Of a stretch of DNA of 64,000 bases, positions 13,122 through 25,000 are shown piece by piece. The first letter of the stretch is position 1. Every line of letters starts with the position of its first letter. The notes beneath the pieces are model-generated. The model ran no database searches and was not told where the DNA came from. It saw only the letters and a program-made list of their open reading frames with translations. The translations under genes and the position numbers were made by a program. The stretch lies in assembly GCA_964019135.1 (NCBI GenBank), contig OZ025248.1:13957574-14021573 (forward strand). Reading direction: 5' to 3'. The stretch comes from Arenicola marina (Eukaryota; Annelida; Polychaeta; Arenicolidae).

Positions 13122-14580
13122 TTCGCAATCGGCGCTTAGCGGTAACGGTCCCAGATCAGTTCGTAGTTTGCGTGGCGCCAGAATGTTCTGGTCTCTGTTC
13201 GCGCCCAACTACAGCAGTCCCCTTCGCACGCTCACACAACGTTTTGTACAGCTTGCCACTGGCCGGTCTCTTTAAATAGCAGGCCGCAGCGTACAGGCGG
13301 CTTGGCAGCCGGCCAGAAACGCTGGCGTTCAGCCCGGCTGGCCAGCGGGCTGGTTCAGAAAGGAGAGGACTGACGCAGCGAGCGCAAGGCCAGATAACGA
13401 GTGTCGCGGTGAGCAAAGGTCCCTCGTCTGGTTGGCAACGCGAACTGCCTTAGCAACCGCCGTCTGTCTCAGTGCAGACGCACTGGCGTATATATAGAAC
13501 ATCAACCTTACTGTGGCGCGTTCGCTCGCTCCGTTCGATGCGAGCGAGTTTCCTCACTGCAGTGAGCCGTGGATGCAGTGAACCACTCAGTGCAGTGATT
13601 GGCATTGTTTTGAGCCGTAAATCAAAAGCTAATTTCAAGGCGTTTCTGCAGAACATTTGCTCAGTTGAATCCTTTCGCGAACTCGCAAGTTTTTGTTGAT
13701 CGCCTGCCAACGCGGGCAGGAGCAAGGGGGAAGGGTTCACCGGCTGTTTTGAGCCCTTGTGAAGGGGAGTTTTTTTCTGTGAGTCTGTGACGTAAACGCA
13801 TTATCTGTCGAACGCCTTAGATATCGTTTGGCTGTCAGCCAACCCATACTTGACTAGGCTGGTATTTATATGATGGCGGGTGGCTTTTTACCCCATTCTT
13901 GCCGGGCGGGACGTGTTGTGACTTGCCGAAAGCCCCCAAGCTCCACCAACTCTACGGGGGCCTCCCTGGTGTAGTGGTTATTCTGGTGAATGGTGAATCT
14001 AGAGCCGGGGTTAACTGCTCCCAACCATGGTAACCTGCACATCCTCGCCTTATTGACTCGAGGGTGAGATTATGATTTGGCAGTGTCAGTCTTGTGGAGA
14101 GAGATATTCAATCACACAGTGGATAGGGAGCGGTTGGCGTGTCACGTTTCCATATTTACTTAAAATCAAATGGCGACGTCATCCCATTGTTCTCTCACGA
14201 CATTATTTTTTCTGTGATGTAGGCCTAGTGCGTAAGTGGATTTTACTCCGGGGAAAATGCCATTACCGGATAATAATGAGTCCTCGCGCTGCGTCCTCGG
14301 ACTATTATTATCTAGAAATGTGTTATTTGGACATTAGCTTATGCGTAGACATCCGTGACCCCACACTGCATTCGTTCTACTTGCAGCGCAGCTAGCATGC
14401 GGAGTGCCCTCCACGGCCCACGACCCACGCCCGGGGAGTTTGGCTTCTGTCCAACTGACAACCGAGGGAATGATTCATCGCGCTGAAACGAACTTCGTTC
14501 AGGTCCATGCGGCTCGCTATGACTCACCCTTGGTCTCCACCAAGAGAACAGGCGCCCCACTAATTATTCAAGTATCTTCC
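13122..14580. other. GC-rich stretch, possible promoter, no gene established
   Basis: Between 13130 and 13560 the sequence is GC-rich with CpGs, a TTTAAATAG TATA-like element at about 13271, an inverted pair TCGCTCG / CGAGCGA (about 13522-13547) and a 14 bp palindrome CTCACTGCAGTGAG (13553-13566), with TGCAGTGA repeated twice just after. This could be a promoter but no convincing coding exon follows on either strand. A tRNA-like TGGTGTAGTGGTTA at about 13968 may be a decayed SINE head; its B box is not recognisable. Confidence 0.3.
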
Positions 14581-14589
14581 TCGGCCTGC

Positions 14590-14825
14590 CGCCCGGCCAG
14601 CGTGAGGCCGTACCCTACACCCCCGGCCAGCCAGTGTGAGGCCGTACCCCACTCCCCCGGCGGGCCAAATGTAAGGCCGTATCCCACACCCCCGGCCGGG
14701 GCCGCCCGGCCTGCGTGAGACCGTGCTCCACACCACCGGTCGTACCCTACACCCCCGGCCGGCGTGAGGCCGGGCCCCACACCCCTGGCCGGCCAGCGTG
14801 AGGCCGTACAACACCTCCCCGGTCG
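14590..14825. repeat. GC-rich imperfect tandem repeat
   Basis: Repeated modules of about 35-45 bp with GGCCAGCGTGAGGCCGTAC and CACCCCCGGCCGG. Related modules reappear at about 15050-15160, on the far side of the inverted-repeat element at 14829-15037, so that element probably inserted into this array. No coding function is supported. Confidence 0.7.
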
Positions 14826-14828
14826 TAC

Positions 14829-15037
14829 CCAGGGCATTAGCCAGACATTTTTTTTGCCAAAGCATGTTCATATAAAATTGTGCGTGCTATGACTTTCTTC
14901 TAAACCTCCTGACCAGAAGGCCTTCTTTGGGCGGGTAAACAGCACCTGAGTGCCCGCCAAACTGAAAATCTGTCCGCCAAAATTGAAACTGCCTGCCCGC
15001 CGGCCCGCCTGGCGGGCACGCGAGGCTAATACCCTGG
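14829..15037 (-). mobile_element. Small inverted-repeat element (MITE), copy 1
   Basis: The ends are CCAGGGCATTAGCC (14829-14842) and its inverse GGCTAATACCCTGG (15024-15037), 14 bp with one mismatch. The interior includes a GCCTGCCCGCC / GGCGGGCA hairpin near the right end and GGGCGGGTAAACAGCACC. The same interior is found in opposite orientation at 56129-56453, which establishes a dispersed family. It splits a GC-rich tandem repeat. No clear target duplication is seen for this copy. Confidence 0.8.
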
Positions 15038-15900
15038 TTGTATTCCACACCCACGGGCCGGCCGTCCGGCCAGCCTGAGGCCCCCCCAAACCTCCGGCAG
15101 ACCCGCTTGAGACCGTGCCCCGCACACCCGGCCGGCCTTCGCGGTCTCACGCCGGCCAGCACTCTATGTAGAGTGGGGGTCAATGGGTCATCTGGGGCAG
15201 CGGTCAGTTAAGGTCATGTAAGGTCATTTAGGGTCATGTAAGTGGGTAATAATCGTAAAAAGTTTGAACGACAATAGAAAGGCCAAATGTAATAGCGGAC
15301 AGACAAGGGGTTGGCCCCTACGGCATATCTATTAACGGCTATAAAGTGTTACTGTGTTGATACGAGTTGATAGGCGGTCAAACTCTCCCGAAAGAAGAGA
15401 GCACAAGCAGATACATGTAGGGTACAGGTAGCCGCGGGGTCACGAGGGGTCATCCCGCCTGGTGTTCAGCCCGACCGAATTATTTCCTAGTAATTGAACC
15501 GTCTGCCGGAACCAGACAAGTCCAAAGTGACGATTATCTGCTAATATAAAATGTCCCGGCACTTGAAAAACCCGAAAATGGTAGAGACTAACGATTAGCC
15601 TGGCTTAATTGGCCAACAAAAGACTTAATTACTCTCTGGTATATGGAGTAGTTCTGTCCCTGTCCATGAGGCATTAGATGGACCCGTAGGTGTAGATCAG
15701 AGAATGGCTTCTGAGCCAAATATGAGTGGTGTGGGACAGTGCCCCCCCCCCCCCCCTCTCGTCCCGATGAGCATTAGATGCAATTAGAAGGTGGGATGGT
15801 TCGGACAGTGGACTGAACTGTATGATACTGATAACAAATGTCTGCTGTCATAATGTTACCCTGCTTCGTGGGTATTCTGTGGTTCGCATTATTGTCGCAT
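15038..15900. other. Non-coding flank with a half-site cluster
   Basis: Starts with GC-rich modules continuing the repeat at 14590-14825, then ordinary non-coding sequence with a C run near 15741. The nuclear-receptor-like half-site cluster at 15201-15236 is listed separately. No gene is visible. Confidence 0.4.
15201..15236 (+). promoter_or_regulatory. Four nuclear-receptor-like half-sites at exact 10 bp spacing
   Basis: CGGTCA, AGGTCA, AGGTCA and GGGTCA start at 15201, 15211, 15221 and 15231, so each neighbouring pair is a direct repeat with a 4 bp spacer (DR4 geometry, known for thyroid-hormone and LXR-type receptors with RXR). No gene or promoter is recognised close by, and a short repeat expansion would look the same. 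Confidence 0.25.
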
Positions 15901-15901
15901 C

Positions 15902-16155
15902 CAGCGGCAGATCCAGGGGACCCAAGCCGGATCATCCAGGGGGAGTGGGGAGTGGTGCCCCCCCCCCCTCCTCCCTCAACTTGTAAGCGTGGCCTGGTGA
16001 GCAATGCGCACATGCGAGCTGACACACCCAGTGGGAGATCCAGGGGGCCCAAGCAGGATCATCCGGGGGGGTGGGGATTGATGGGGGCAACACGCCCCCC
16101 CCCCCCCCACACACTCCACCCCCACTTGCAGGCGTCGCCTGGTGAGCACTGCGCA
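15902..16155. repeat. 127 bp tandem duplication with hAT-like ends
   Basis: Unit 1 (15902-16028) and unit 2 (16029-16155) share CAG-GG-AGATCCAGGGG at their starts, CCCAAGC-GGATCATCC, a long C run and a GCCTGGTGAGCA-TGCGCAC end. The starts resemble CAGTGGCGGATC-type hAT termini such as those at 37900, so this may be a duplicated fragment of such an element. Confidence 0.75.
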
Positions 16156-16377
16156 CTTACGTCCTGCCCTGCTATACTCAACATGAGCTCCTCTTTCTTT
16201 ATTGTAACTGGTCAGGGGTCGAGCGACAGCTAGGTTGACGAACCCTGCTAACGGGTAAGCATCAAGATTATAGACGCCACTAATGTATTATGATTTGAAC
16301 AAAGCTTCTTATAACATCTTGTTTAGAGGTGTGGCAACATGCCGTCTGTCGGTCCTCTTTATACATATAAGGGGGTG

Positions 16378-16492
16378 GGGGGGGGGGGGGCGACAAGGGG
16401 TATTTGCGTTCCTCGGGATTGGGCTTTTCATTGTGACCGTGAATCGGGAAATCGTCAATTTAGTATCGTGTATCCGCCCCTCCATTGTCTGA
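16378..16492 (+). repeat. Dispersed repeat family, partial copy
   Basis: A G run is followed by GGGGTATTTGCGTTCCTCGG, ATTGGGCTTTTCATTG, GTGAATCGGGAAATCGTC and ATCCGCCCCTCCATTG. The same order is present on the minus strand at about 37130-37325, and a diverged copy lies at 34515-34700. This copy lacks the middle part present at 37.2 kb. Confidence 0.75.
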
Positions 16493-16704
16493 ACCAAAAC
16501 AGATGCCTTGATTTATGAAGCCTATTAAAAGCCTGCAGGTGGAGCTGGACGAAAGAAGACTATCACTAATGAATTTATTGAGAACTAATTGATGAAGATT
16601 GTCACCCCGATTACACTGATATTCTTAATGGTGTTGGTCGGTTTACGTTACGGGGAAATGCGTAGGAAGAGATACGAAAGAGGCGCGATCGATTATTCCA
16701 TCAC

Positions 16705-17243
16705 GGGACACACGTGGTGGAATAGGCACTCGCGTCTAGCACACCCGTGTTGAGTAGGCCTGGTGGAATAGGCACTCACGTCTAGCACACCCGTGGTTGA
16801 ATAGGCCTGGTGGAATAGGCACTCGCGTCTAGCCCACCCGTGTTTGAATAGGCACTCGCGTCTAGCACACCGGTGGTTAAATAGGCCTGGTGGAATAGGC
16901 ACTCGCGTCTAGCACATCCGTGGTTAAATAGGCCTGGTGGAATAGGCACTCGCGTCTAGCACACCCGTGGTTGAATAGGCCTGGTGGAATAGGCACTCGC
17001 GTCTAGCACACCCGTGTTGAGTAGACCTGGTGGAATAGGCACTCGCGTCTAGCACACCCGTGTTGAGTAGGCCTGGTGGAATAGGCACCCGCGTCTAGCA
17101 CACCCGTGGTTAAATAGGCCTGGTGGAATAGGCACTCGCGTCTAGCACACCCGTGGTTAAATAGGCCTGGTGGAATAGGCAATCGCGTCTAGCTCACCCG
17201 TGATTGAATAGGCCTGGTGGAATAGGCAATCGCGTCTGGTCCG
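16705..17243. repeat. Tandem array, about 47 bp unit
   Basis: Eleven to twelve copies of a unit containing GGTGGAATAGGCACTCGCG, TCTAGCACACCCGTG and GTTGAATAGGCCT. Some units are 1 bp shorter (GTGTTGAGTAGG variant) and one around 16825-16860 lacks part of the unit. No coding function is supported. Confidence 0.93.
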
Positions 17244-18010
17244 ACACGTTTCGTCTCTGTCTCTAGTTTAACAGCCTGGATCGAATGTTGGCGATAACAC
17301 CTTACAGACTTACATTCCTGCCACATTCCTCGCAAGCACTTTCATGCCAGGCAGATCACGTGGGGTGAACCTGAGCCCGGATCCTGACGCGTGAACCCTG
17401 GAGCTGTTTACCAAACTAGTGTGAGCGTATCACTAACACAGTCGGGGAGCCGTGCGGCCTTGAGTTGCTAAATATAGATGTGATGGTCCCCATCCCGCGA
17501 GAAAAATAACCTTCTGGATCAACATCCAGGAAAGTGGGACACATGTACGCAGTAGCACACCTCACTTCGTTCAAGGCCAGTTGTCAAGGTCGTTTGCCCG
17601 CAAGAAAATTATCATAAAATTACCATAACACAAAAAATACTAAAGGTAAGGCCTGCATGTACATGGTCGTCTCCATCGTATAAGCAGATGTTGAATAAAA
17701 CAGTAAGTTTTTATTCTAAGACGAATCGGAATATAAGTTCAGGCGACCCTTTGCGGTTCGTTTGCTTAAATTTTGTTGAAATAGTAACTTTAAACGCAAG
17801 GCCTTTACATTTGCATTGCCGTCATGTATTTACATAGTTCTTCAGTTCGGGGGATGGGGGGGGGGGGGGGAGGGGTGGGGGGAAGGGTACCTCTTTCGAT
17901 CTCCGCGATTGGCATCCAAGAATTATTGGAGATTCGCGATCAGCTATTGGCAATTTTTGGGGATCGTTATCCGTACAATTCCTGGTTAAACGCGAAAGTA
18001 GTAGAAGCTG
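17244..18010. other. Non-coding, nothing recognised
   Basis: Ordinary-complexity sequence ending in a G run near 17853-17880. No gene is supported. Confidence 0.4.
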
Positions 18011-18019
18011 CCCACTTTT

Positions 18020-18740
18020 GATGTAACTTTCCCTGGGGGTAACGCTTCTTGGGGGTAACGCTTTTGCCGGCGCGAATGCGCGGCGGTCTCCCATCGCCAC
18101 CTGGCGCGTGAATGGCAACCCCCCTCCCCCCCATTCCCCACTACCCCCCACCCCTCCCGTAAACCTCCCCTCCCCAAGCAAAACTCCTCACCCCCCATGA
18201 CCCCTACCCCTGCTCACGCCCCCCCCCCCCCCCACACCTCATCCACTGCCCCCCACTCAACTAGCTAGACGCCTTACTACACCCTCCCAACCATGATAGT
18301 GAACGGTATTTCACAATCACCGAGTGACGTCATGGATGAGTCATCGCGGGTTAACTGCAAGGACAGTAGTTCCATAATTATCTTGTCAAATCGTAGAAAG
18401 GGGCACGATTTGATGTAACTTTTTCATGGGGCTAACGTTCTTGGGGGTAACGCTTTTGCGGGCGCGCATGCGCGCCGGTCTCCTATCGCCACCTGGCGCG
18501 TGAAGGTTTGTACCCCCCCCCCAGCCCTCCGGTCCCCAAATGTATCTCCTATACCCCCCACCCCTGTTCACGCCCCCCCCACCTCATCCACTGCCCCCCC
18601 CCCTCCACTAGCTAGACCCCTTACTACACCCTCCCAACCATGATAGTGAACGATATTTCACAATCACGCAGTGACGTCATGGATGTGTCATCGCGGGTTA
18701 ACTGCAAGGACAGTAGTTTCATAATTATCTTGTCAAATCG
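18020..18740. repeat. Tandem duplication of a ~380 bp unit
   Basis: Two copies, starting near 18020 and 18405, share TGATGTAACTTT, GGGGGTAACGCTTTTG, CATCGCCACCTGGCGCGTGA, long C-rich tracts, then GTGACGTCATGGATG and GCGGGTTAACTGCAAGGACA. A third, more diverged copy of the 3' part (TAGTGACGTTAAGC and GGTAACTGCCAAGACAG) lies at about 19130-19230. The giant inverted repeat begins at the start of the second copy, and the right arm has no counterpart of the first copy. Confidence 0.85.
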
Positions 18741-20159
18741 GTCGCCCTCTCTCAGCCTCGATACCCCTTTCTCCCCCACCCTGATAGTCCGACCGATATC
18801 CCTACACCTATAGCTGCCACGGAGGAGCGGTTAGAGAAGACAATTAATACTTGACAGCTGGTTGCTTATGTTGTAGAGGTCAACCCATTCGCCTTTCTGG
18901 TCGACGTATTAATTGCTTGCAGATGAAAAACTGCCTGAGGAGGAGAGCATACAGGCGCTTATTAGTATTAAAATAATAGACTGACTCATCAAACAACTGT
19001 CATTACTCTTTTCTCTCACAATAAGAGGGCGCCAACCCCCTGCTCCTCATCCACTGACCAACTCCCGATATTACTGCCCCCGCCCCTCCCTCCGCGAATA
19101 CCGATTCCCTTCTACCCTCACCTAACCAAGACGGTGATCGGTATTCACAATCATGTAGTGACGTTAAGCTGTGTCATCGGCAGGTAACTGCCAAGACAGC
19201 AGTTAGCTTGTAAAATTAGTCGCCCTCCCTCAGCCTCTTTTCCCCCCTCCCTCCTAGTCCGACCGTTTTTCCTACATGGTTGCCGCATTCACCGAGTTCA
19301 TCGAGTCGCGCCCCTATTTAGCATGTCGCCCCTCCGATACTACCACCTATGAGTGAGTAATGTTCTCCCGACCCCACTCCCCTCCCCTCCCCCGCCCGCA
19401 CCCCAAGGACACCAATGCCTTAATTTGAGAGGCTACCCAGACCGGTGGAGTCACCGAAGCGTGTCGCCAGGAAAAGCCAGTACTAGTCACCACTGAGCGT
19501 GTTGAGGCTTGTCTCTTGGCTTGAAGGTGAGGGTAGGCGGGTGGATGTAATGGGGGGGGGGGGGGGGTGCGCAGTTCACTCCAGCTGGCTGTTCATCGGA
19601 TTTCGAGATGAGGGTGAGCAGTAATGTAAAGACAATATTGAATTCAGTTCCCTGTTTTCGATTGAGAACATGAGTTCTGGTGTTTATAGTTTTTTCTCTG
19701 TGTAGTTGTTATTTTTAAATGTAAGGCTTCAACAGAAAGTGATAGGCTTGTTTTACTTATAACTAATAGTTTTATCAGACATAACGTACGTTGGATGTCC
19801 TGTTGAGATTACTCCGATAGTTAGTCTAAAGATTACGATGTAGTGGCGTTTCGACAGTTTTGAGTGTTTAATCAGGGTACATTGGTGGTTTTGTCGAAGA
19901 TTTATGTACCCGTTAGTTTATCCTCGATCCCCTTTTACAAAGCACGCGGGCCGTTATTAGACTACCATAGTGCGAATGCCGGGGTAACCAAAGTTTTTGC
20001 ACACAGTGAGGGTGCTGTGTGATCAGTATCAGTCAGTATAATTTACTGACGGAACATTTCTACCAAAGACAGCCGAAAAGAGTGAGATCCCCATCACTGG
20101 TTTGTTCCGCTCCCTACATTGAGTTGGCTAGAGAGAATTAATTTTCCATGACTACCTTT

Positions 20160-21420
20160 ACACTTTGGTTAGAAAAACAGGTGGTGAGAGACGCTTGGGG
20201 AAGGGTGGAGTGGTTATGCACGCATGCTCTATTTTTAGTGTTGAGGCGATGAGGAGAGGGTGGTTGATGGAGGGGGCGTGGGGGCGCGTATGCACTATTT
20301 TTAGCAATGACGTCAATGGTTGGCTAAAGCAGGGTGGGTGGAGCGTTGAGGGGCTTCCCCTTTCGGAGTTTAGATGCTTGCCTTCTCTATTTTTATAAAT
20401 GATATCAGGGTAGGGAGGAATGAGGTGTTGTTACCTCTGTGCGTGCTAGTGCTATGGTGGTTAAGGTTTAGAAACAGTTATGTGTAACATACTGCAATGA
20501 TAATAGGACAAAATTAGTTTATGTTTCATTGCATTATGAATTAAATTTTGTGCAGCATTCGCATAACTAGAATAACACAATGGTAAAAAATATAGCATTA
20601 TTATATAAGTTTGTGTATTAGATGCTTCATAAGCAATCAAGTTTATGTTCTATGTACCATTCGGGGCAATACTTAGACAATAGTGAAACGACTATGAAAT
20701 TATTATGTAAAGTTTATGTTTCAAATGGCATAAAGTACAAGTTATGTGCAACATGTATGTAGCTCACTAGAAAATTGTGAAACATATAGGTAGCATTTTA
20801 CATGTTTAGCATTTCATATAGCATCAAGTTTCTATTTTATGCCGCATTAGGAGACTCAATAGACAACCGTCAAGAGTACTTATGTATACTATAAATTTCT
20901 GTATTTAATGCAAGAAAGCTTACGTTTATTTATTATTATTTTTTTGCAAAGTTAGTAGTGTAAATTAAGATTGCGCTGGAAGTTTACCAACGATTAAGAG
21001 AATAACGGGCTATAGCTGGCCCTGTTATGAACTGTGTTGAGACAAACGTGAAATGAAACGCTATGATCACAGGAATTACGTCTGAATAATCAGTGATGTA
21101 GCCATCTCAGAGAGGATGCAGGGGACATACATGCGGTTTCTATTTTTGGAAAATACGTTATGTTAAGAGGTGAGGGGTAGAGAGTTGTGTGGTTAGAGAA
21201 TAGGTACTATGATAGAGAGATTAGAGGCGTGTGTGGACTATTTCTAGCAATGTCAATGTTAGGATATGAGGCGGGTGGGTGGAGCATTGAGGGGATTCAT
21301 CTTTCGGAGTGGAGATGTTTGCGTGCTATATTTTTATAAATGATATCAAGGTAGGGAGGAATGAGGTGTTGTTACCTATATACGTGGTACTGCTATGGTT
21401 GAAGATGTTAAGATATATTT
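20160..21420 (+). promoter_or_regulatory. Duplicated block with MEF2/TATA-like and CRE-like sites
   Basis: Two diverged copies (about 20170-20460 and 21180-21410) share GGGTGGGTGGAGC, TTGAGGGG, TTTATAAATGATATC and GGGAGGAATGAGGTGTTGTT. They contain CTATTTTTAG and CTATTTTTATAA-type sites near 20228, 20306, 20383, 21239 and 21328, and one site is followed directly by CAATGACGTCAATGG. The motif spellings match MEF2 and CRE consensus; function is unproven and no transcript is visible. The mirror copy is at about 31090-32330. Confidence 0.2.
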
Positions 21421-21839
21421 GTAACGTTTTATTTCATTTGAAAGATTTATGTGTAATATACGGCAATGATAATAGGAATAAATAAGTTTATGTTTCATTG
21501 AATTAAGAATTAAATGTTGTGCAGTATTCGCATAACTAGGATCAGACAATGGTAAAAATATGTAATTATTATATAACTTTTGTGTATTACATGATTCATA
21601 TGCAATCAAGTTTATGTTTTATGCATCATTCGGATCAATACTTAGACAATTGTGTAACGAATATGTCAGTATTCTGTAAGTTTTATGGTTCATATGTCAT
21701 AAAGTCTAAGTTATGTGTAACATTTATGTGGCTTATTAGACAATTGTGAAACATAGGTAGCATTCTACGTTTTTGCTATTCATATATCATCAAGGTTATA
21801 TTTTATGACACATTCACATTAGTGTTAGGTTTTTTCGAT

Positions 21840-24800
21840 CGAGCATCGCAAGTGGGTTATGATTTATGTAACAATGATATGTTTAGTAAAATAAATATTT
21901 TAATTATGTTGAAGTTATTTATCAGAATACAGTGAACGAAAGTAATAACTGTTATGTATAGCTAGTGTACCGGTAGGGTCTCTAGCAGTAATGTAATGTG
22001 TAATGTTTTAAAGATCAAATGAGAAATACTTAGGCAATAAGATATAATTAACAAATCGAATACGAAAGTATTTTGCAAGTTTTATTTTTCATGACATCAA
22101 GTATAGGTTATGTGTTACATACGTGCAGCTCATTTGACAATCATGAAACGTATGAATAGCATTCTACATGTTTTAGCTTTTATATGTCATCAAGTTTACG
22201 TCACATTCGGGATAGTCAACCGTGAAAGGAAAATATAAGTTTATGTATTCAGTGTTGCTTGTGTCATGTTTGCGTATTTATGTAACACTCCTAGGCAATG
22301 ATAGAACAAATACATGTGTATTCTGTACATTTCTTGACTCAATACCGGTAAGCTTGGGTTGATGTAGTCATGATGTAAAAGATTGTTTCAATTATGTTAA
22401 AGTTATGTATCAGAGTACAATGAACTATGGAATAACGTAACAACTTTTATGTATGCCATTCAAGTATACATTAAATGTAAACCATTCTGCACGTGTGTCA
22501 CGATTGACGTATGATGTGTTTGGCGGAACATAGATCTTTTGCAAAGCAAGTGGTGTAAATTTAGATTGCACTGAAGTTGCCAATTGTAAGAGAATAACCA
22601 GCTGTATAGGTGTCGTGGTTATAATATATGTTGAGACAAATGCGAAAAGAACGGTATGATCAGTGTACGTAGGACGGAAAAATGAGTAACATGTTTAATG
22701 TGACATGTAGTCTTATGTTTTTTTCCGATCGTACATGGCAAGTAAGCTGTGCTTAATGTAACAATGATAGGTTTATTAAAATAAAAATTCCATTAAGTTG
22801 GAGTTCTTGATCAACCTACAACGAACAACCGAAGAAATGGAAAAAAATTGTGTATGAATATTGTATAGTCGCCGAGAAACTAGGTGGAAATGTAATGCGT
22901 AATTTGTTTAAGATCCAGTGCGACATAACTTGCGTAGTGCAAGTTGAGAAGCTACACAATAAGTTACATGAAGGAGTTTCTGTTAAATTAAGATATAGTC
23001 AGAGTAGTTAGGTATGAATAGCGAGTGATATGTTTAATGAACTCTGTTATATGATTTGTTTTCAGTTAGCAAAATATTTGTAAGAATAAGCTCTGCTTCC
23101 TTTAGTGATGATTGGTTCAGTAAAATAACTGTTTAATTATTTCGAAGCTATATATCAACATACAGCGAACGACGGAAGAATGTAATAATTTTTATGTAAA
23201 CTTTTGAAGTGAACATTAAATGTGAATCATTTTGTACGTGTTTGATGATTGATGTACGGAATGTTTGGTCCCATATATCTCTTGTGGAGCAAGGCATGCA
23301 ACGCGGATTTACACTCTCGTTAACCAAACAAAAACGATTGAGTAAATACTTGTCATAGTTGTCGCTTTTATGAGATGTGTTTAAACAAGTATTGAGAGAA
23401 GCATTACACGTATACATTTTGTATCGTTAGAGGACCTAAGTGCATATATAATGTCATTTGTTAAAGAACTAATATGAAATAATATGCGTGACATAAGTTA
23501 GGGAATAATATAAAAAATTACGTGATGGGAACATTGCTTAATTGTCATATGATCAGAATAGTTAGGTGACGATAACAAGTGATGTGTGAAATGTAACATG
23601 TACTGTGACTTTGCTTTCAGTAAGTCAAATGTTGCGCAATGTAAGTATGAGCCCCGCTTTATGTTGTGATGATAGGTTTAGTACAATAATTGTTTCAAAA
23701 ATGGTGGAGTTCTATATCAATATACGTTGAACTACAAAAGAAAGTAATATCTTGTAAGTAAGGCATTTCAAGTGCGCATTAAATGTGCATCGTGTTACAC
23801 GTCTATCCCCAAATTGTGAGAATGAGTCTCAGGTTGGTTAACATAGAAGACCAATATGCAGGTGTGCATGACGAGTGATTTGTTTAATACAACATGCACT
23901 ATGACTTTGTTTCAGTGAATGAACTATTGCGCAAGGTAAGTATAAACCCCGCCTTAGATAGGTTGTACAATAAATGCTTCAATCATGGTGGAATTCTAAT
24001 ACCTAACTACAGCGATCGACAGAAGAATGTAATAACCTATATATATAATATATTTCAAGTGAATACTAAATGTAAACCATACATTTACACGTATGTCGGG
24101 ATTGATGTGTAAAATGTTTCGTCGTGCATAGATCTTTTACAAAGCAAATACTATAAACTGGGTTTGCATTATAATTACACAATCGTAAAGTTTTTAAGTA
24201 AATAACACACGACATGTGTCGTTAACATAATCTATGTGTTTAGTCACGGGTGAAAAGAAACTACACGCATATAACTATTGAACAGGTGAACATATGAAAT
24301 GAGTTATTTGTGAACGAACTAATGGAAAATAACAAATGCAACACAAGTTGATGAATCGAATTATAAATTACGTAGAGGAGTTTTAGTTCAGCTAGCATAT
24401 GATCAGACCAGTAAGATGTAAATAACTGGTTCTATTGTTGTAATATAACATGTGGTGTGTCCACGCTAAAAAAAACTGGTTCATGTAGAGATGAAAGATT
24501 TATTACAGAAAATGTTTCACTTAGGTTGATGGTATCTTTTAACCAACATTGAATGACAAACGAACGCAGACAACGTATATGTGATAGATTCTAAGTGAAG
24601 CATAAATTGCGAACCATACCATTACGCTTGGCACGATATGTGTGAAGTGTTCGGGGACCCATAGCCCTTTTGCAAAGCAGGTGATGTAAATCGGCTCTGC
24701 ACTCCAGTTAGCAAAAACTAAACTGATTAAGTAACTGACACGCTATACGTCTCCCTATAATGCGTCATTTGCTAAAGCACTAATGTGAAACAGTTCCACT

Positions 24801-25000
24801 AACACAATTTAGTGAATCGAATGATAAGTTACGTCTAGGAGTTTCTGTTTAGATAACGAGCAAATGCTCAGAGAAGGTAAGTGTGAATAATGAGCGATAT
24901 TGTTAAGGTAACAAGCAATGTTCTTCTTTTTCGAATATACAATGTAAGTAAGCTCTGTTTTATCTATTCATGATGACTTTATTAAAAGAAATCTTTGAAT
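21840..25000. repeat. Degenerate AT-rich satellite-like region
   Basis: Loosely repeated modules recur in the same order: TTTGCAAAGCA followed by GTGTAAAT and an ATTGCACT-type segment; a segment with GTTGAAGTTAT, TATCA and ACAGTGAAC; and AATGTAAACCAT. Occurrences of the second module start near 21906, 22400, 22800, 23140, 23710, 23990 and 24535, so the period is irregular (about 280-570 bp). It looks like an old, diverged tandem repeat. It is mirrored in the right arm. Confidence 0.55.
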
